Shown piece by piece: positions 43,725-55,700 of a DNA stretch of 64,000 nucleotides (position 1 is the first letter of the stretch; every line of letters starts with the position of its first letter). This stretch comes from Agrocybe praecox. Its lineage: Eukaryota; Basidiomycota; Agaricomycetes; Agaricales; Agrocybaceae. The notes below the pieces were generated by a model. It was not told the DNA's origin and did no database searches. It saw nothing but the letters and a program-made list of their open reading frames with translations. The position numbers and the translations under genes are program-made. Where the stretch lies: assembly GCA_964017145.1 (NCBI GenBank), contig OZ024847.1, forward strand, positions 1-64,000, read 5' to 3'.

Positions 43725-44276
43725 ATGGAGTCGCCACCTCCTGCCCCTCTTCGACGAAACATACCTCTTCCAGGTCTCTCCAATATCCCCGTCACCCTAA
43801 ATCCACTCCTTTGGTTCGAGGAGAATACAACACCCCCTATTCATTATAACCTAAGGTCTCCACCGAGCTCGGCGACGCTCAATATACCTGCACGTTATTC
43901 TGGGCCAATCGATTGGGAGAGTCAGCCAGCGATATTCTCAGGAGACACGAGTTCATTGACTCTTCGAGTATATCGCAATGGTGCAGAATGTGAACTTCGA
44001 CCTCTGGTTGTGTTGCCTTCTTTGATAGACTCCGACGGTGTGAGGATCACCGATGTTCTTCATGCAGTGCATGGGTTCACCCATAGCACACCAAACAGTC
44101 TTGAAAGGTTTTCCCTGTTCTCGAAGCCCCATAGCTTGCAGCGTCATTTTAACGGAAATTCTCCCACATGTGGCGGGAAGAAGATTTGGTGGAAGGGCTT
44201 GTATCCTAGCCAAGACGAAAGAGATGTCTGGATACTGATAATATCCGAAGAGCAAGAGACAGGAATCTATGTATAG
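43725..44276 (+). CDS. DUF6699-type protein, copy 1
   Basis: 183 codons from ATG (MESPPPAPLRRNIPLPGLSN) to TAG. The order PLPGLSNIPVTLNPLLWFEE, IHYNLRSPPSSATLN, LTLRVYRNGAECELRPLVV, VRITDVLHAVHGF matches the agaricomycete DUF6699 pattern: HPLL, a (I/V)xYDL block, an SMTI-like strand, a short W/L-P(I/V)V strand, then a VTVxDVLxAIH helix. The function of that family is unknown. The frame is open upstream to about 43632 without an ATG, so a first exon may exist before 43630. The paralogue at 47659-48291 shares the C-terminal EERDVWIL block (here DERDVWIL). The two copies flank the 1.3 kb inverted-repeat element. Confidence 0.6.
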   Translation: MESPPPAPLRRNIPLPGLSNIPVTLNPLLWFEENTTPPIHYNLRSPPSSATLNIPARYSGPIDWESQPAIFSGDTSSLTLRVYRNGAECELRPLVVLPSLIDSDGVRITDVLHAVHGFTHSTPNSLERFSLFSKPHSLQRHFNGNSPTCGGKKIWWKGLYPSQDERDVWILIISEEQETGIYV

Positions 44277-44299
44277 TAGAGGAAGAAGAATGATATGTA

Positions 44300-46220
44300 C
44301 GCGACTTTATTAAATTACAATGTATAACTTTGGTACAACTGGCTACCTACGCGAGATCTATTTTTGCTCGGTGTCCTTAATATAGAACAACCAGCGCACT
44401 TACGCGGGTCTAAAAATAATGATATTTCCTGTACTACATAACTCACAGCCCAATATAAATTGCTGATGCCATAATCTCCCGCTCACGTCGGCACTGGCAT
44501 CTGGGATCAGGTTGCAACCGTCGAGATAGAGCTGTTAACAATGATATGATGCAAAGTTACGCACCTCGGTACTGCGTAATCGACAACACATTCACAGAGC
44601 CTCCCTTTCTAAATCCATTCTCTAAATGTCTCCAAGCTCGCTCGATTATCAGCACATCTCTCGAAAATCAGATATGGATATTTACACGTTCAAAGAACAC
44701 CTGATGGGCTTTTAAAGTATGAGCTGACGAGCGTTTACTGCTGATGCGGGCAGTTATACACTTGAATAGGCCAACAATGTGTCCTTATTCCACATTTTGG
44801 AAATAGCTCAACACTGGAATTTGACCGCTAATCGCAAAATGAGTACTCGTGCATCATAATGAACATTCGAGAGCAAGTGCACTCGTGCTTATACTAATCA
44901 CCGAAATGACGGTTTGCGTTAGAGTATCTATCCCGGCGTAAACGACGGCAAGCTACAGCGCACTAGGGCTGTATCACCTGTGACTTAGTAGAACCACTAA
45001 CGATTCTGATGTACGTATAGAATTTGCGGAGCTGATAGCCATATAATGACTTGTTTTGTGGCTAATCCTTTGAACGCGTCACCGGGTAATAAGGGAAATT
45101 CAAGTTCGTCGGGTCAAGACTCGGAGTCCCTATTGTAAGGTCTCGTGACCCTATTATTATGTACCTTTGGGTGATCATATCAGAGAACAGGGTAAATTTT
45201 CTTGATATTTTTAACTCAATAGAAATTGATGAGCATGTGACTACGACTGAGCCAGAGTACTGGCAGAATCAATCTACTGTCCTTCAAATATCCTATACCT
45301 TTCGGAATTGTATTCCTCTTACCAATGTGTCGGGATAGGCGTCTATTTAAGTGAGAGAAAAACAATATCATCAGAGACTGTTTCACTCCGCGGTGCCTCC
45401 GATAAACAACGTCCTTCGGTGGTCCTAGTGAATGTAAACGGGAGTTTGGCATCGTGCGCATGTATATCGCTCAGAAGCTTAGAAACAGATTAAGTGAAGA
45501 TAGTTATAGGGCATTTAACCGCTCGTTGCAGGCTCGCCTCCATCAGGCTATTGTCCTTAATTAGCTCTAACCCCTTACCGGAAATATATGTGAGACAGAT
45601 GATCAGTAAGCTGTGTGCGCAGTAGAGTCATTCTAGTACTAGGACATATCTCAATCGAAGGGTTACTTTTTTGAATACAACACATGGGTAATTGACAGAC
45701 GTACAACGTTGACGTTGACACTTTGACGTCTTGACAGTGACAGGGATGTGTTAACAGTGACAGGGATGTGTTGACAGTGACAGTGAGCTAATATATCTGA
45801 TATTCAGGTTCGCCGACGTCAGTGAAAAAAACTCTATTTTTAGTAATATGATCTTACTGCGAAGAAGAGGCAATCTTTAGCTAAATTGCACACCAAACGG
45901 CCCAAATGTGCTCTATCTAGCTTTACGCGGCCCCCGCACAATCAAAAACAAGGTACAAATGCATTTAAATTAGACACGTGTGACTGAGGGTTAAACATAG
46001 AAGTCGTCATCAGGCAATTCGGTCTAGTTATTATCTTTGACTGACAGCATCTGCCAATGTTAATTGTACGGCTCAAAATTGGCGAGTATGTCCACATGTG
46101 CTTCATTCTTGTTGAGAGCTTTGTCGGGAACGTGCACTGCCCGATCCACATCGGGAATGAGAACATCGACCCCACGTATCCTCGAGGAGCTTTTCCCGGT
46201 GAGACATATAAGCCCTGTTT
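44300..46220. other. Intergenic with a short tandem repeat
   Basis: No convincing gene. Around 45720-45790 a 24-bp unit TGACAGTGACAGGGATGTGT with variants occurs about three times. Otherwise unique AT-rich sequence. Confidence 0.4.
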
Positions 46221-46225
46221 AACCG

Positions 46226-46529
46226 GTACATATGAGTGCCGGATTGTACAAAAATTAAATGTAGATTGACAACCAACTTCGGTGTATTATCCACCAAGTC
46301 GGTCACATTATCCACCAACTGACGTCGATTATCCACCAACTTGATCAATTATCCACTTCAATTTCGCATTATCCACCAACTTTATGTATTATCCACCAAG
46401 TGTCGTCCGTTATCCACCAACTCAACATTTATTATCCACCAAGTCCGGTGATTTAATTTTTCGTCATGCCGTCCCTGCCGGGCTCGTTCGATGGCCGTTA
46501 TGATCTCTAAATAAGCCGTTCGGCACCTC
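46226..46529 (+). repeat. Left terminal inverted repeat
   Basis: Contains ATTATCCACCAA-type motifs at about 18-22 bp steps from about 46278 to 46445, one of them the variant ATTATCCACTTCAA that is also kept in the right arm. Confidence 0.85.
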
Positions 46530-46964
46530 ACGCGCATCAATAAGTGATACATGGCATTGGATATAACGATAGGCGGGCATTGAAAAGACCCACAAGCTCT
46601 AATCAAAACATTTTTGATTTGATGCGCAGTGGCATTCCTTTGCCGATTACTGGTAAGCTGACCATTGTACTTCTTATTTCTGAGTGTATATGTACTATAT
46701 ATCCTCAAGTATGTATGGAATATATTTGATGTGCACGTATAAGGCTCTTATCTACTAGTTATATATGAATACCATGGAGACACTAAATGCACGCCGGATC
46801 GCTTATTCTGCCGTGCTGATGAACCGTGGGAACGCGGTATGCGCGCAACACGCACATCAGCCGCTTGTTGCTGAATCTACTCGTAGAGCTTCTCAAATCA
46901 ACCAGTATTATTTGAAACTCTGTAGATATGTAGATTATTGTGCAATAAGGGCATTCCGCCAAAA

Positions 46965-47068
46965 AAAAAACCGACGCCAGGTCCTCCTGAGAGCTGATGA
47001 ACCGTGGGAACAGCAGAGAACAGTTGAATAAATTTCCAGGTCTCAAGAGGACCTGGCGTCGGTTTTTT
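46965..47068. repeat. Internal palindrome of the inverted-repeat element
   Basis: AAAAAACCGACGCCAGGTCC (from 46965) pairs perfectly with GGACCTGGCGTCGGTTTTTT (to 47068) around a ~60-base spacer. A transcript of the centre would form a stem of about 22 bp. Confidence 0.85.
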
Positions 47069-47209
47069 GTTTCGAAATACCATTATTACATAATAATATA
47101 CACTACTCTTTACACCCATTATTTACCTCAATAATACACCCGTTTAATGTATGCATGGCTTACTAAGTTCATGCCGAATACCTGGCATGAGTGCCGTGTA
47201 TATGTAACA

Positions 47210-47531
47210 AGTGCCGAAAGGCTGATTTAGGGATCATAACGGCCATCGAATGAGCCCGGCAGGGACGGCATGACGAAAAATTAAATCACCGGACTTGGTG
47301 GATAATAAATGCTGAGTTGGTGGATAACGGATGACACTTGGTGGATAATACATAAAGTTGGTGGATAATACATAAAGTTAGTGGATAATACATAAAGTTG
47401 ATGGATAATGCTAAATTGAAGTGGATAATCGACGTCAGTTGGTGGATAATGCGACCGACTTGGTGGATAATACACCGAAGTTGGTTGTAAATCTACATTT
47501 AATTTTTGTACAATCCGGCACTCATAGGTAC
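47210..47531 (-). repeat. Right terminal inverted repeat
   Basis: Inverted partner of 46226-46529. It carries one more TACATAAAGTTGGTGGATAA-type unit than the left arm, a sign of slippage after insertion. Confidence 0.85.
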
Positions 47532-47658
47532 AAACATTTAGTTTCCCCCACATCATTATGTCCTTTCATTCCCTCTCACAGTGTACATGCGACACATCGT
47601 CCATCCACAGTGGTGCGCTCGTCAGGCTTTGACAGCTGACAAGCTTATTGACTGATTA

Positions 47659-48291
47659 TTGATCCATACCTCGATAGTAAACGATTCATGCCGGTGTCAG
47701 AGTACTGCACCTAGCCTCTCTGCCCACTGTACCAAGAATGAGTCTCCGGACAAAATCCATTTGGGGCAGCACACCGCAGTATCGGGAGCGTCAAACGATA
47801 GTCGGTCACCGCCTACTCTGCTCCCCAGAAGAACAATCCCACTACCACCTCTTTCCGAGCACCCAATAGGCCTTCACCCACTACTACGATGCAGAGGCAA
47901 TAGGAGGCCGTCAATCATATACGATCTTTGCTCCCTACCCGCGACGGCCAGATTAACCAGTCATTCTCGTCAATCGTACCCCGATAACTGGGCAGAACAA
48001 TCCGCAACCGGCGATCGGTGCGCATCAATGACAATACGTGTTTACCAGGATGGAGTAGATCTATCTTTACCGCCTATTGTAATATTCCCAACATCTGAAT
48101 ATCGCATGACGGTGTCGATCGCCGATGTTCTGCGGGCGATCAATACATTTGTTCTCACCTACCTTCGCGGATTTACAAGAAATTACTTCAACATCTCCCA
48201 CCATAGCCCAGGTTCTGGAGGTCTCATGTGGAGAGGCCTAGCAAGAAGTACCGAAGAGAGGGATGTCTGGATATTAGACATAGCAAAGTAG
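47659..48291 (+). CDS. DUF6699-type protein, copy 2
   Basis: 210 codons. The conserved part starts about residue 55: RTIPLPPLSEHPIGLHPLLR, IIYDLCSLPATARLT, SMTIRVYQDGVDLSLPPIVI, VSIADVLRAINTF, GLMWRGLARSTEERDVWILD. This is a better match to the DUF6699 pattern than copy 1 (HPLL and YDL both present). The start at 47659 may be too far upstream, as the first ~50 residues have no conserved text. An initiating exon could also be missing. It lies 130 bp right of the inverted-repeat element. Confidence 0.65.
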   Translation: MIHTSIVNDSCRCQSTAPSLSAHCTKNESPDKIHLGQHTAVSGASNDSRSPPTLLPRRTIPLPPLSEHPIGLHPLLRCRGNRRPSIIYDLCSLPATARLTSHSRQSYPDNWAEQSATGDRCASMTIRVYQDGVDLSLPPIVIFPTSEYRMTVSIADVLRAINTFVLTYLRGFTRNYFNISHHSPGSGGLMWRGLARSTEERDVWILDIAK

Positions 48292-48299
48292 TCTGTTGA

Positions 48300-48655
48300 C
48301 ACTCCATAAATTTACTATAAATTACGTGGAAACGGACATCTATGTACCACCATGGTCCATTACTCGAGCTTCAAAGCTTTTTCACAACTAGCTATTTTTG
48401 AATTTGATGGAATGAGTAATATTTTAAGCAAGCTACAACGTCTCGTAGGATGGTAACAATCGTCCAGGGCGTCTATCGAGCGCCTAATCGAGAATGCATG
48501 ATTGAGTCAATAGTCGAACATCCAAAACCTCCCCGTAATAAAAAAAATAGCATCCGCGGCCTATTTTTTATGGTAGAAACTGCCTGTAATGCTCGATAGT
48601 ATACCTATTAAACTTCACGAAAATCGAATCACTGATCGGTTCGCATAAATGAAAT
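48300..48655. other. Intergenic
   Basis: AT-rich, no frame, no repeat seen. Confidence 0.4.
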
Positions 48656-48743
48656 CATGTGATGCGTTCGAATTCCGAATCAGGTACGTCGGAGTCGGTC
48701 GGAGCCCATAAATCTATTTCCAGGTTTCCAACCCCTCTACTTA

Positions 48744-49660
48744 ATGCTGCTGGCGACGCCATTGATTTCCCCCCCCTCTCTGTCTGTAAAGCTCGACGAG
48801 ATTTCTGCGGCACATTGGCGTTCTCAAAACTTGTTCATACATGTCTGGACATTATCTGTATATGAAACTTACGCAACTCCGGTGCGTGCTCGAGAGGGGA
48901 GGTATCTGCAGTTGGAATGGTCGGATTCGATGCGATGGAGCAATACTTTTATGATGCAGCTGGGTGCATATTCTAGGTCCGTTATTATTATCGTCTCAGG
49001 CTGCGCTTACAGCACATCCCGCCAAATTGAAGACCAAGGGATCATCGATCAACTTCCGCTCTCAAATTCGCGACGCTCACGTTCGACTGAGTCAAATTTT
49101 CAAGTTCTGCTGAGTTTCTCTGCGTTGTGATGCAATGCCTTTGAGTACAAACTGTCGGCTCGCTCTGCCGCACGCATCAAAAAACAAACCCCGCCTTGTG
49201 GACATCTTACCTTCCCTCAGAGGTACCACTACGATCACGCCGCTCATCTGCAAGCGCTTTGCTCCGTTCCCGAGCCTTCCAAAGATCGGTCATAGAGGCT
49301 GTGCGTGTCTAGAAGGGTTCTGTGCCGTCGCTCTCTATCTGGTCCATCTTTTCCCACTGTATGTTGCTATGCCCCGCCATCATTCATCAAATATCCGTCA
49401 CTGATTTCATACCTAGGTCAGAATAGATGGTTTTTCCCAGAAGCACAGCGCCCGAGGCCGATCCATTTGTCGTTGGTGTGCGGTTGAGATATAATGAATA
49501 TGGAGGATCACTTCGTACGTACGATGCACCTATAAACATTCATTATGAGAAACTACTCGGCAAAGCAATATCCGAAAAAACCTATTTTCATTCGCTCAGG
49601 GAATTCGTTGAATTCTTCCTGCAGTCAAACTATGGAGATGCGGGGTCTTCCTATGGTTGA
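48744..49660 (+). CDS. Possible spliced gene, unrecognised
   Basis: Two protein-like stretches: LDEISAAHWRSQNLFIHVWT to LEWSDSMRWSNTFMMQLGAY (about 48790-48985), and PFVVGVRLRYNEYGGSLRTY to YFHSLREFVEFFLQSNYGDA ending at TGA (about 49450-49660). The middle (49135-49400) has only weak frames. I cannot build a consistent splice model and do not know the family. It could be a decayed gene. Confidence 0.3.
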
Positions 49661-49669
49661 CTATCAACG

Positions 49670-50720
49670 GAATGGCTGAAGCCTAGGTGTTCAACGTTGC
49701 CTACTGTAAGACAGTGTGTGGCGGCAGCCGGCTGAAGGTGCGGGTATGTAGGATACTACTAATGATCACTCCTTGCCTCTCTTGTTGTAATTGATTTTAT
49801 ATTCTACTCTGTTTGGGATATCTCTATAGAATAATTGTAGCGGCTTGCAAGCATCAACTCAGAAGAGAAAAAAACCTGGGAGAATGATGCTGTTTCTATA
49901 TTACTATATACTCAAGCAGATCGGCGAAGTCATTTGTTCCTGTCTGACCTCTCTTTGTGACTCTCCAGTCCTCCATCCCCGAAACTAATGGTACTCCTCA
50001 CAATATTCCAATTCTTTTTTTCTTTTTGAATTAAGCAGCTGTTACCCTTTCTCCGATTCTCGAATGAATTTTGACGTATTTCGTTTATGTTTTCGAGCGA
50101 GTACCGCGTTTAACCTTCTATTACATGGACTGGTCCGTACGCTCATGGTCGCGCGATTGGTTGTAGCGTCCGACAGTAGAGACACAAATGTAGATTCGGT
50201 TTGCCCTCTCTCTATTCAACGTAGAACACATTGATCTACAATGGAAATACCTGATATCGTCGTTATTCTACATATTAAATCTGCATCTGAATTTTTAAGT
50301 CAGAGGCCGCCTGCGATCCCTGGTCTGCAAAATGAACTTAGACTAGAATATCACTGATGAGTATTCGAATTTTGACTAGGTCATTGCCTCTGAGTTCAAC
50401 CAGAAAGGAGAACGAGATCCAGAAAATCGGTAATTTAGTAGAGTCGATGGGAAGACATATACTTTACAATTTCCTCGTGTCCTCCTCACGTCAAGGTACG
50501 TTCCTGTGACTATTTTTAGCTGTCCATATTAGGAGAACATAACCATAAATGGAAGATAACGTACAGCTTTCGAAAGAATACCATACCAACAGGACCCTGC
50601 GGAGAAGCGATGGAAAAAATACGGCGAGTCGAGTCCTGTTTGATATATATACCTGTATGTGTGAGGTATGGGCTGTAAGTTTTCGTCTTCCCTACCCATT
50701 GCAACCACTCACCGGCACCA
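49670..50720. other. Intergenic
   Basis: About 1 kb without a supported gene upstream of the gene at 50724. It must contain that gene's promoter. An untranslated first exon is possible. Confidence 0.4.
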
Positions 50721-50723
50721 CTC

Positions 50724-52113
50724 ATGACTGCGAATTTAGCGTGCACAGACTTGGCCCTTTCCGAATGGGTCTTGTATCTTGAAAATTTGCTTGCATCTGA
50801 CGATAGTACCACCAACCTGGCACACCAAATGCCGCCATGTTCTCCTCGACCTCAGCAGCCTATAAGCCCTCTCGCGCCTGCATTGTCATCTTCACCTACT
50901 TTCCCTTCGCCGGCCTCCTTCACATGTGTCATTGAAGTATGTCCAGACGACTTATCGTCGCTATTTGCGCAACCATTGGATGATTTATCGTCGTCACCAT
51001 CGTATGACGAAAAAGACCATCCTTTGCCATCCGTGGCCGTGATGGATGTCACTGGCGCACAGGCTGTTGACGTTCCACCAATTCTTCCCATACCATCATA
51101 CAGTGGCTATGAATTAGACGCTTCTTCCCTATCATGGCCTTCCGATATGACAGCATGTTCGTCCAATTTCGCCGCATGTGCAGAAGCGGCGGCAGAGATC
51201 AACACGCCGACATGGGCCTGGAATGACGAGCTGTTGGAAGTCCAGCAGGCAATCGCGCAGAACTCGAATTTACACGCGTCTATATCGTCATACAACATCG
51301 ATCACCCTATAATTGATTCGAGAACGCTGGGAGTTGAAGTGCCTAGCGGGCATTGTCCTCGCGCTCAGCCAGCATCCTATGCGACACTTCGAGTGGCATC
51401 ACCTGCTAACACAAAAAGGCCCAGAGATGACGCTTCAGAAGAAACGACTCCGAAGAAACGTAAAACCATAACTTTCGACCAGTCTCCTTCTCATATGGAG
51501 CTCGCTGAGAACCAAATGGTAAGATTCGGCTATTGCCAAGATGATGGTAGAATGCGCATCGGTATCAAGCCAGAGATACATAATTTGGACCGCTGGGGAA
51601 GTGATGCATGGATACATGAAGGTGCGTACCGTACTCTTTTTGACGATGATCATCCCAATCATATCTCCAGAACCGGGTGGAAGAACGAACGGGGCCCTCC
51701 TACGGGGGATTTCACTTACTTCACTGAGCTCTGACTCCGTATCGCCAGGATACTCCCCAGTCACAGTCTCCTATCCTGCTCTTTTCCCGTCCACGTCTTT
51801 TACATCGACATACATTTCTTCTACGTCAACAGTGCCCTGCCCTTCGGAGGCCGTATCGTCTTTGCAGTCTTGTCTGTCAGGATTGTATCCAGATATGAGC
51901 GGCAATCGGATCGAAAGCCGTTATCTGCCTGAGGAACAGTCCTTTCCTGCATTCAAATATAAAGGAACACCTCTTGCGAAGCTTCTTCGCGACTACAGAA
52001 AGAATCGAATCGCGCTCGGTATTGGAAGACCAGGCAGCTACCAAGAAACGACAGAAGTACGGAAGCGATCGAAGAAAAGCAAGGATAACAATAAAGGGAA
52101 GAAAGAGAGGTAA
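50724..52113 (+). CDS. Unknown Ser/Pro-rich protein with nuclear signal, two exons
   Basis: Join of 50724-51621 and 51671-52113. The 49-bp intron (GTGCGT..CTCCAG) is in phase 1 and the total of 1341 nt gives 446 residues. Without splicing the frame stops at 51734, and the splice opens the downstream frame exactly. The N-terminal part is Ser/Pro-rich (SSPTFPSPASFT, DDLSSSPSYDEKD). A bipartite basic signal KRPRDDASEETTPKKRKT lies near residue 240. The C-terminal part has a conserved-looking block (YKGTPLAKLLRDYRKNRIAL) and ends in a basic tail (KRSKKSKDNNKGKKER). A nuclear regulator is a reasonable inference. No homeodomain, zinc finger or bZIP was found. The start is the first ATG of the frame, with other starts possible upstream via an intron. 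Confidence 0.65.
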
Positions 52114-52119
52114 GCAGTG

Positions 52120-52777
52120 CAAGAATCAGTATAAACCATACTCACCAGGTAGTAACAGACGTGGACTTTGAAAGTTTGATTTCAAACATATTATAAATCG
52201 ACCTGTTGCTAACATCTACCGAGACATATCAATGATCACGCTCGTGACGTTCGATTTCTCTTTCGCACCTCTTCATTTACTATCCACTAGGACAAAGTGA
52301 AGCCGAGGAAGAAGCGCCAGGATTTGGAGTAAGTACTTATCATGAAAGCGTCTAAATTGAGAGCATATAGACTATGTTTTTGGTTCGTAAAACCAGAAAG
52401 CGAACGTATGAATAAAATGAGAACCGACAGATGGAAACGTATATCGTCGTATAAGTATGTATGTAAATATGTAAGAAGGTATATTGCATGCGTCATGGAT
52501 GAATGGATGAATAGTGATTGAAGAAATAAGAAATGATGTCCCAAGAAAGAAAAGAAAATGAAGTTTGATCCTGGCATGACGATGAAGACGATAAAAATGC
52601 GGCAGAAAGGGTAAAATATAAAGACTATAAAGTGTATAGATACGAAAAAAAAAGATGAAAATGGGGATGGTAAAATAAAGATAACGACTCACATGTAACA
52701 AAAAAAGAAGGCGGACAGCAGTTGAACAAAGCAGAGGGAAAAAAACAACAAAATTAACGCCAATCCATTACTGCGAG
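52120..52777. other. Convergent intergenic region
   Basis: AT-rich spacer between the 3' ends of the 446-residue gene and the SH3-TBC gene. No supported feature. Confidence 0.4.
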
Positions 52778-55700
52778 TTACGACGACCGAGGTAAACTGA
52801 TCAACCCAGACGAAGCCCTGGGAGGCGCTTGGCTATGCTGCGTTTGTCTCTTCACCTGCGCCTCCATCTTGACTCTTTGCTTCTTCACATCATCATCTTT
52901 CAATTTGACACCAAACGCAAGTGCGAGGAACGCGTCTGGCGAAGAAGGCAAGAACGATTGAGGGGGGTGCGAAAGGAGAGTAAGGATGAAGGTTTCGGAC
53001 GTGGACAATAAAACGTCGCGTTTACAACAAGTGATTACTGCGAGAGCAACGCGGATTAGGAAGGGGACACCTTAGATAAGAATTATGATCAGAGTTTCCG
53101 TTATGAGGATTCGAAGCACATACCTTCGTACAGGAAAAGATCCCACACGCGATTGACATACTCCGGTGGTAAAACGTTGACAAAAAGCGTCGAGAACCTG
53201 GGTGAAGGATTCGTTCATGAGTACAAACATAGCGGCAAAACATAACAAAAAATGGAAAGAGAAAAGACATACCAGGGTTGACATATAGTGCTCGGTAAAA
53301 TACCCATATCAACGAATAGTTTCTTCGCGATGACAGGATCGTTTACCTCCAGCGCACGACTGAAAAGGGCCGAGTCAACCTCCATCTGGGTTGTCGACGA
53401 GGCAAAATATGGTCGTATATGAGTGTCCATGATGGACACGAAGATCCAGAACGCGTCTTCCTCAGGAGAAAGCAAGAGCAATTGACCAACAATAAGTGTA
53501 AGTCCTGGGTAACGGAACGTCAACACGATGTCGTAACAAGATATATACCAGAAACATACCTTTAGAATAAACAACGTCTGGCACCATACTCAAATATGCC
53601 TGCAGCAAACCCAGCACAGGGCCCTGGGTACCCTGCAGATGTCCTGTCCGCTCCTTATCGTCATCAAACAAAACCCTGATATCCCTCTCGATCTCCGCCG
53701 AACTCGCAACCTTGCCCCGCTTTCCGAGCTGCCCATACACGCCAGGAACACAGCGAGCTTTGCCGTCAGTAAGGTGCGACCAGACGAGGTATCGTACAGA
53801 CGAAGGAACGCCGTCCACAACAAGTTTGCGGACCTTCTTCGACTTGCGCGCTTGAGAGGCTGGGTTAGTTTGCATCAATCCCATCCACTTTAATTCACGT
53901 TGACGATGAGCGTCCATCGATGACGAGGCAGACAATGATTCATTGTCTGTCGTTGGCCGTGAGGATGATGCCGGAGGCCAATTGGATCCTGTACCAAGTT
54001 CCCCGATTGGTGAACGCTGTTCGGAAAACCTGCCATTCCCAACACCAGAAGACGAAATGGACATCGCTGGACTTTCGGCGCGCAAAAACCCTCCTCCACC
54101 GCCGCCACTTCCACTGCCGCCACCATCCAACGACACAGAATGCTCCCTTCCTAACACTCCTGAATCCTCACTCGCCCGTGCGGCACCATTAAAGTTGTGT
54201 GAATTGAAATGAGAGAGATTGGGCCTGACAAGCTCAAATTCCATGTCTTGGACTTGCAGCATCTCAGCGTAATGTGGATCCACGTTCATTCCGTGCGGTG
54301 CAATAGGCGAGCTGGGTGTCAAGTCGTCATCCACACCACGAGCTTGTTTGCGACGAAGGTTGGGCAAGGATAACTTTGACCGAAGCGATGTCTGTCGAAC
54401 TACACTCTGGCCCGGAGTCTGCGAAACGACTTGAGAACGGGTGCTGTGAATGGAAATGGCATCGTTATTGTCAAAGTTTCTTGCCTCATGACGAAGGGGT
54501 GGGAGTTGGAGAGAAGCCACGCGGCTAGGTAAGCTCGCCTGCGCACCGCTAACACCACCGTCACCAGTATTGGACCTCGATACAGCTCCTGGTCCGAGCC
54601 AATTCAATGATGATGGTGATGGGTCTCCAAGTGTCGACCTCGAAGCAGATTGTCTCAACTGCTTCGTATTGAAAGAACCGAAAGCAGGCGAAGATGGTGC
54701 TGATGCTATTGTTGGCGAGGAAGGAGTCGTTCTCGATGTCGGAGGTAGCGATGAAACCACCGACTGCGTTGCTAGTGGGCTGCTAGGGGGTTTCATCAAA
54801 GGCGACCCTGGTGGCAGATTGACGGATAGATTCTCCGACGATCTCGAGGATGCATTTAGGGATAGGGGCGAAGGCCTAAGCGGCGACGATCCAAGGATAG
54901 GTTTCGTGGATGATGGAGATGGTATAGATGATGATGAAGGTACAGTCAGACTAGCAGTCGTCAGCGAACGCTTGACGTCTCTTGAGGATATCGTTTCGCC
55001 GTCTTCTCTGCTTTAGAAAAAGAAAAGTGGAAATAAAATAAAACATGAATAGAGAATGAAAACTCAAAAGGTACAAAAACGCACCTCCGTTGAAGAGGTA
55101 TAGAAACCTCCGAACTTGCCGAGTTGAAACCCGAGAAACTCCTCGAGCGCGGTCGCAAACCAGGAGCTTTCGGCGTGAAATTTGCTCTAGGAATTACGCC
55201 ACTGCTCGCAGGTGGTTGCTCCTCACCGCTATTCTTTGCAACCTCAGAAGTTCCTTCCGAACTACTAGTCTTACCCGAACCTTCAATGACGGACGGAACA
55301 CTGACAGGAGAACCAGCAATCGAACCTCCTCCTCCGGCCCCAACTCCAGCATTACCAGAAGGACTCACACCAGCAGATCCAGGGCCCAACGACATGCTCC
55401 TCGGCGGCCTGTTTGCCATCATCTGCACTCGGGGCGGAGATGCCATGCCTGCAGGAACACCTTTTACACCCGCACTAACTTTCACATTCGCATGAGGAGG
55501 GGCGGTCGCCGGTGGAGGATCCACACTCCAAATCATCGGTATAGGTCCATTCGCACTGGCTAAATCGCCCTCCGTCCGCCCATATATTGTCGGTCCGCGA
55601 GGCAAGACGGGTGGACGAATGCCGTTCGGTCCTGGAGGGCCACTGGGAGGTGCTGGTGGACGTGGAGGCATCGACAACGCCTGTCGTATGACACCAAATA

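Larger units (their letters stand above)
46226..47531. mobile_element. Non-autonomous DNA element with long terminal inverted repeats
   Basis: The ends GTACATATGAGTGCCGG (46226 on) and, inverted, GTACCTATGAGTGCCGG (to 47531) begin inverted repeats of about 304 and 322 bp (to about 46529 and from about 47210). Each arm holds eight or nine copies of TTGGTGGATAAT or its complement, spaced about 18-22 bp, then a shared GTCATGCCGTCCCTGCCGGG block. The ~680-bp centre has no transposase frame. Motif-rich subterminal repeats are typical of transposase-binding sites. No target duplication is obvious. Superfamily cannot be told from this copy. Confidence 0.85.

Noticed and set aside
46278..46445. TTATCCAC motifs as bacterial DnaA boxes or an origin
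   Set aside because: They are parts of the inverted-repeat ladder TTGGTGGATAAT, mirrored at the other end, in fungal DNA.
50724..51734. 336-codon unspliced version of the gene at 50724
   Set aside because: A 49-bp intron with good signals restores an open frame of another 110 codons with protein-like text, so the spliced model is preferred.
55090..55563. Plus-strand frames opposite the SH3-TBC gene (157, 183, 208 codons and others)
   Set aside because: They are shadows of a long, Ser/Pro-rich minus-strand exon whose splicing is consistent across seven exons.
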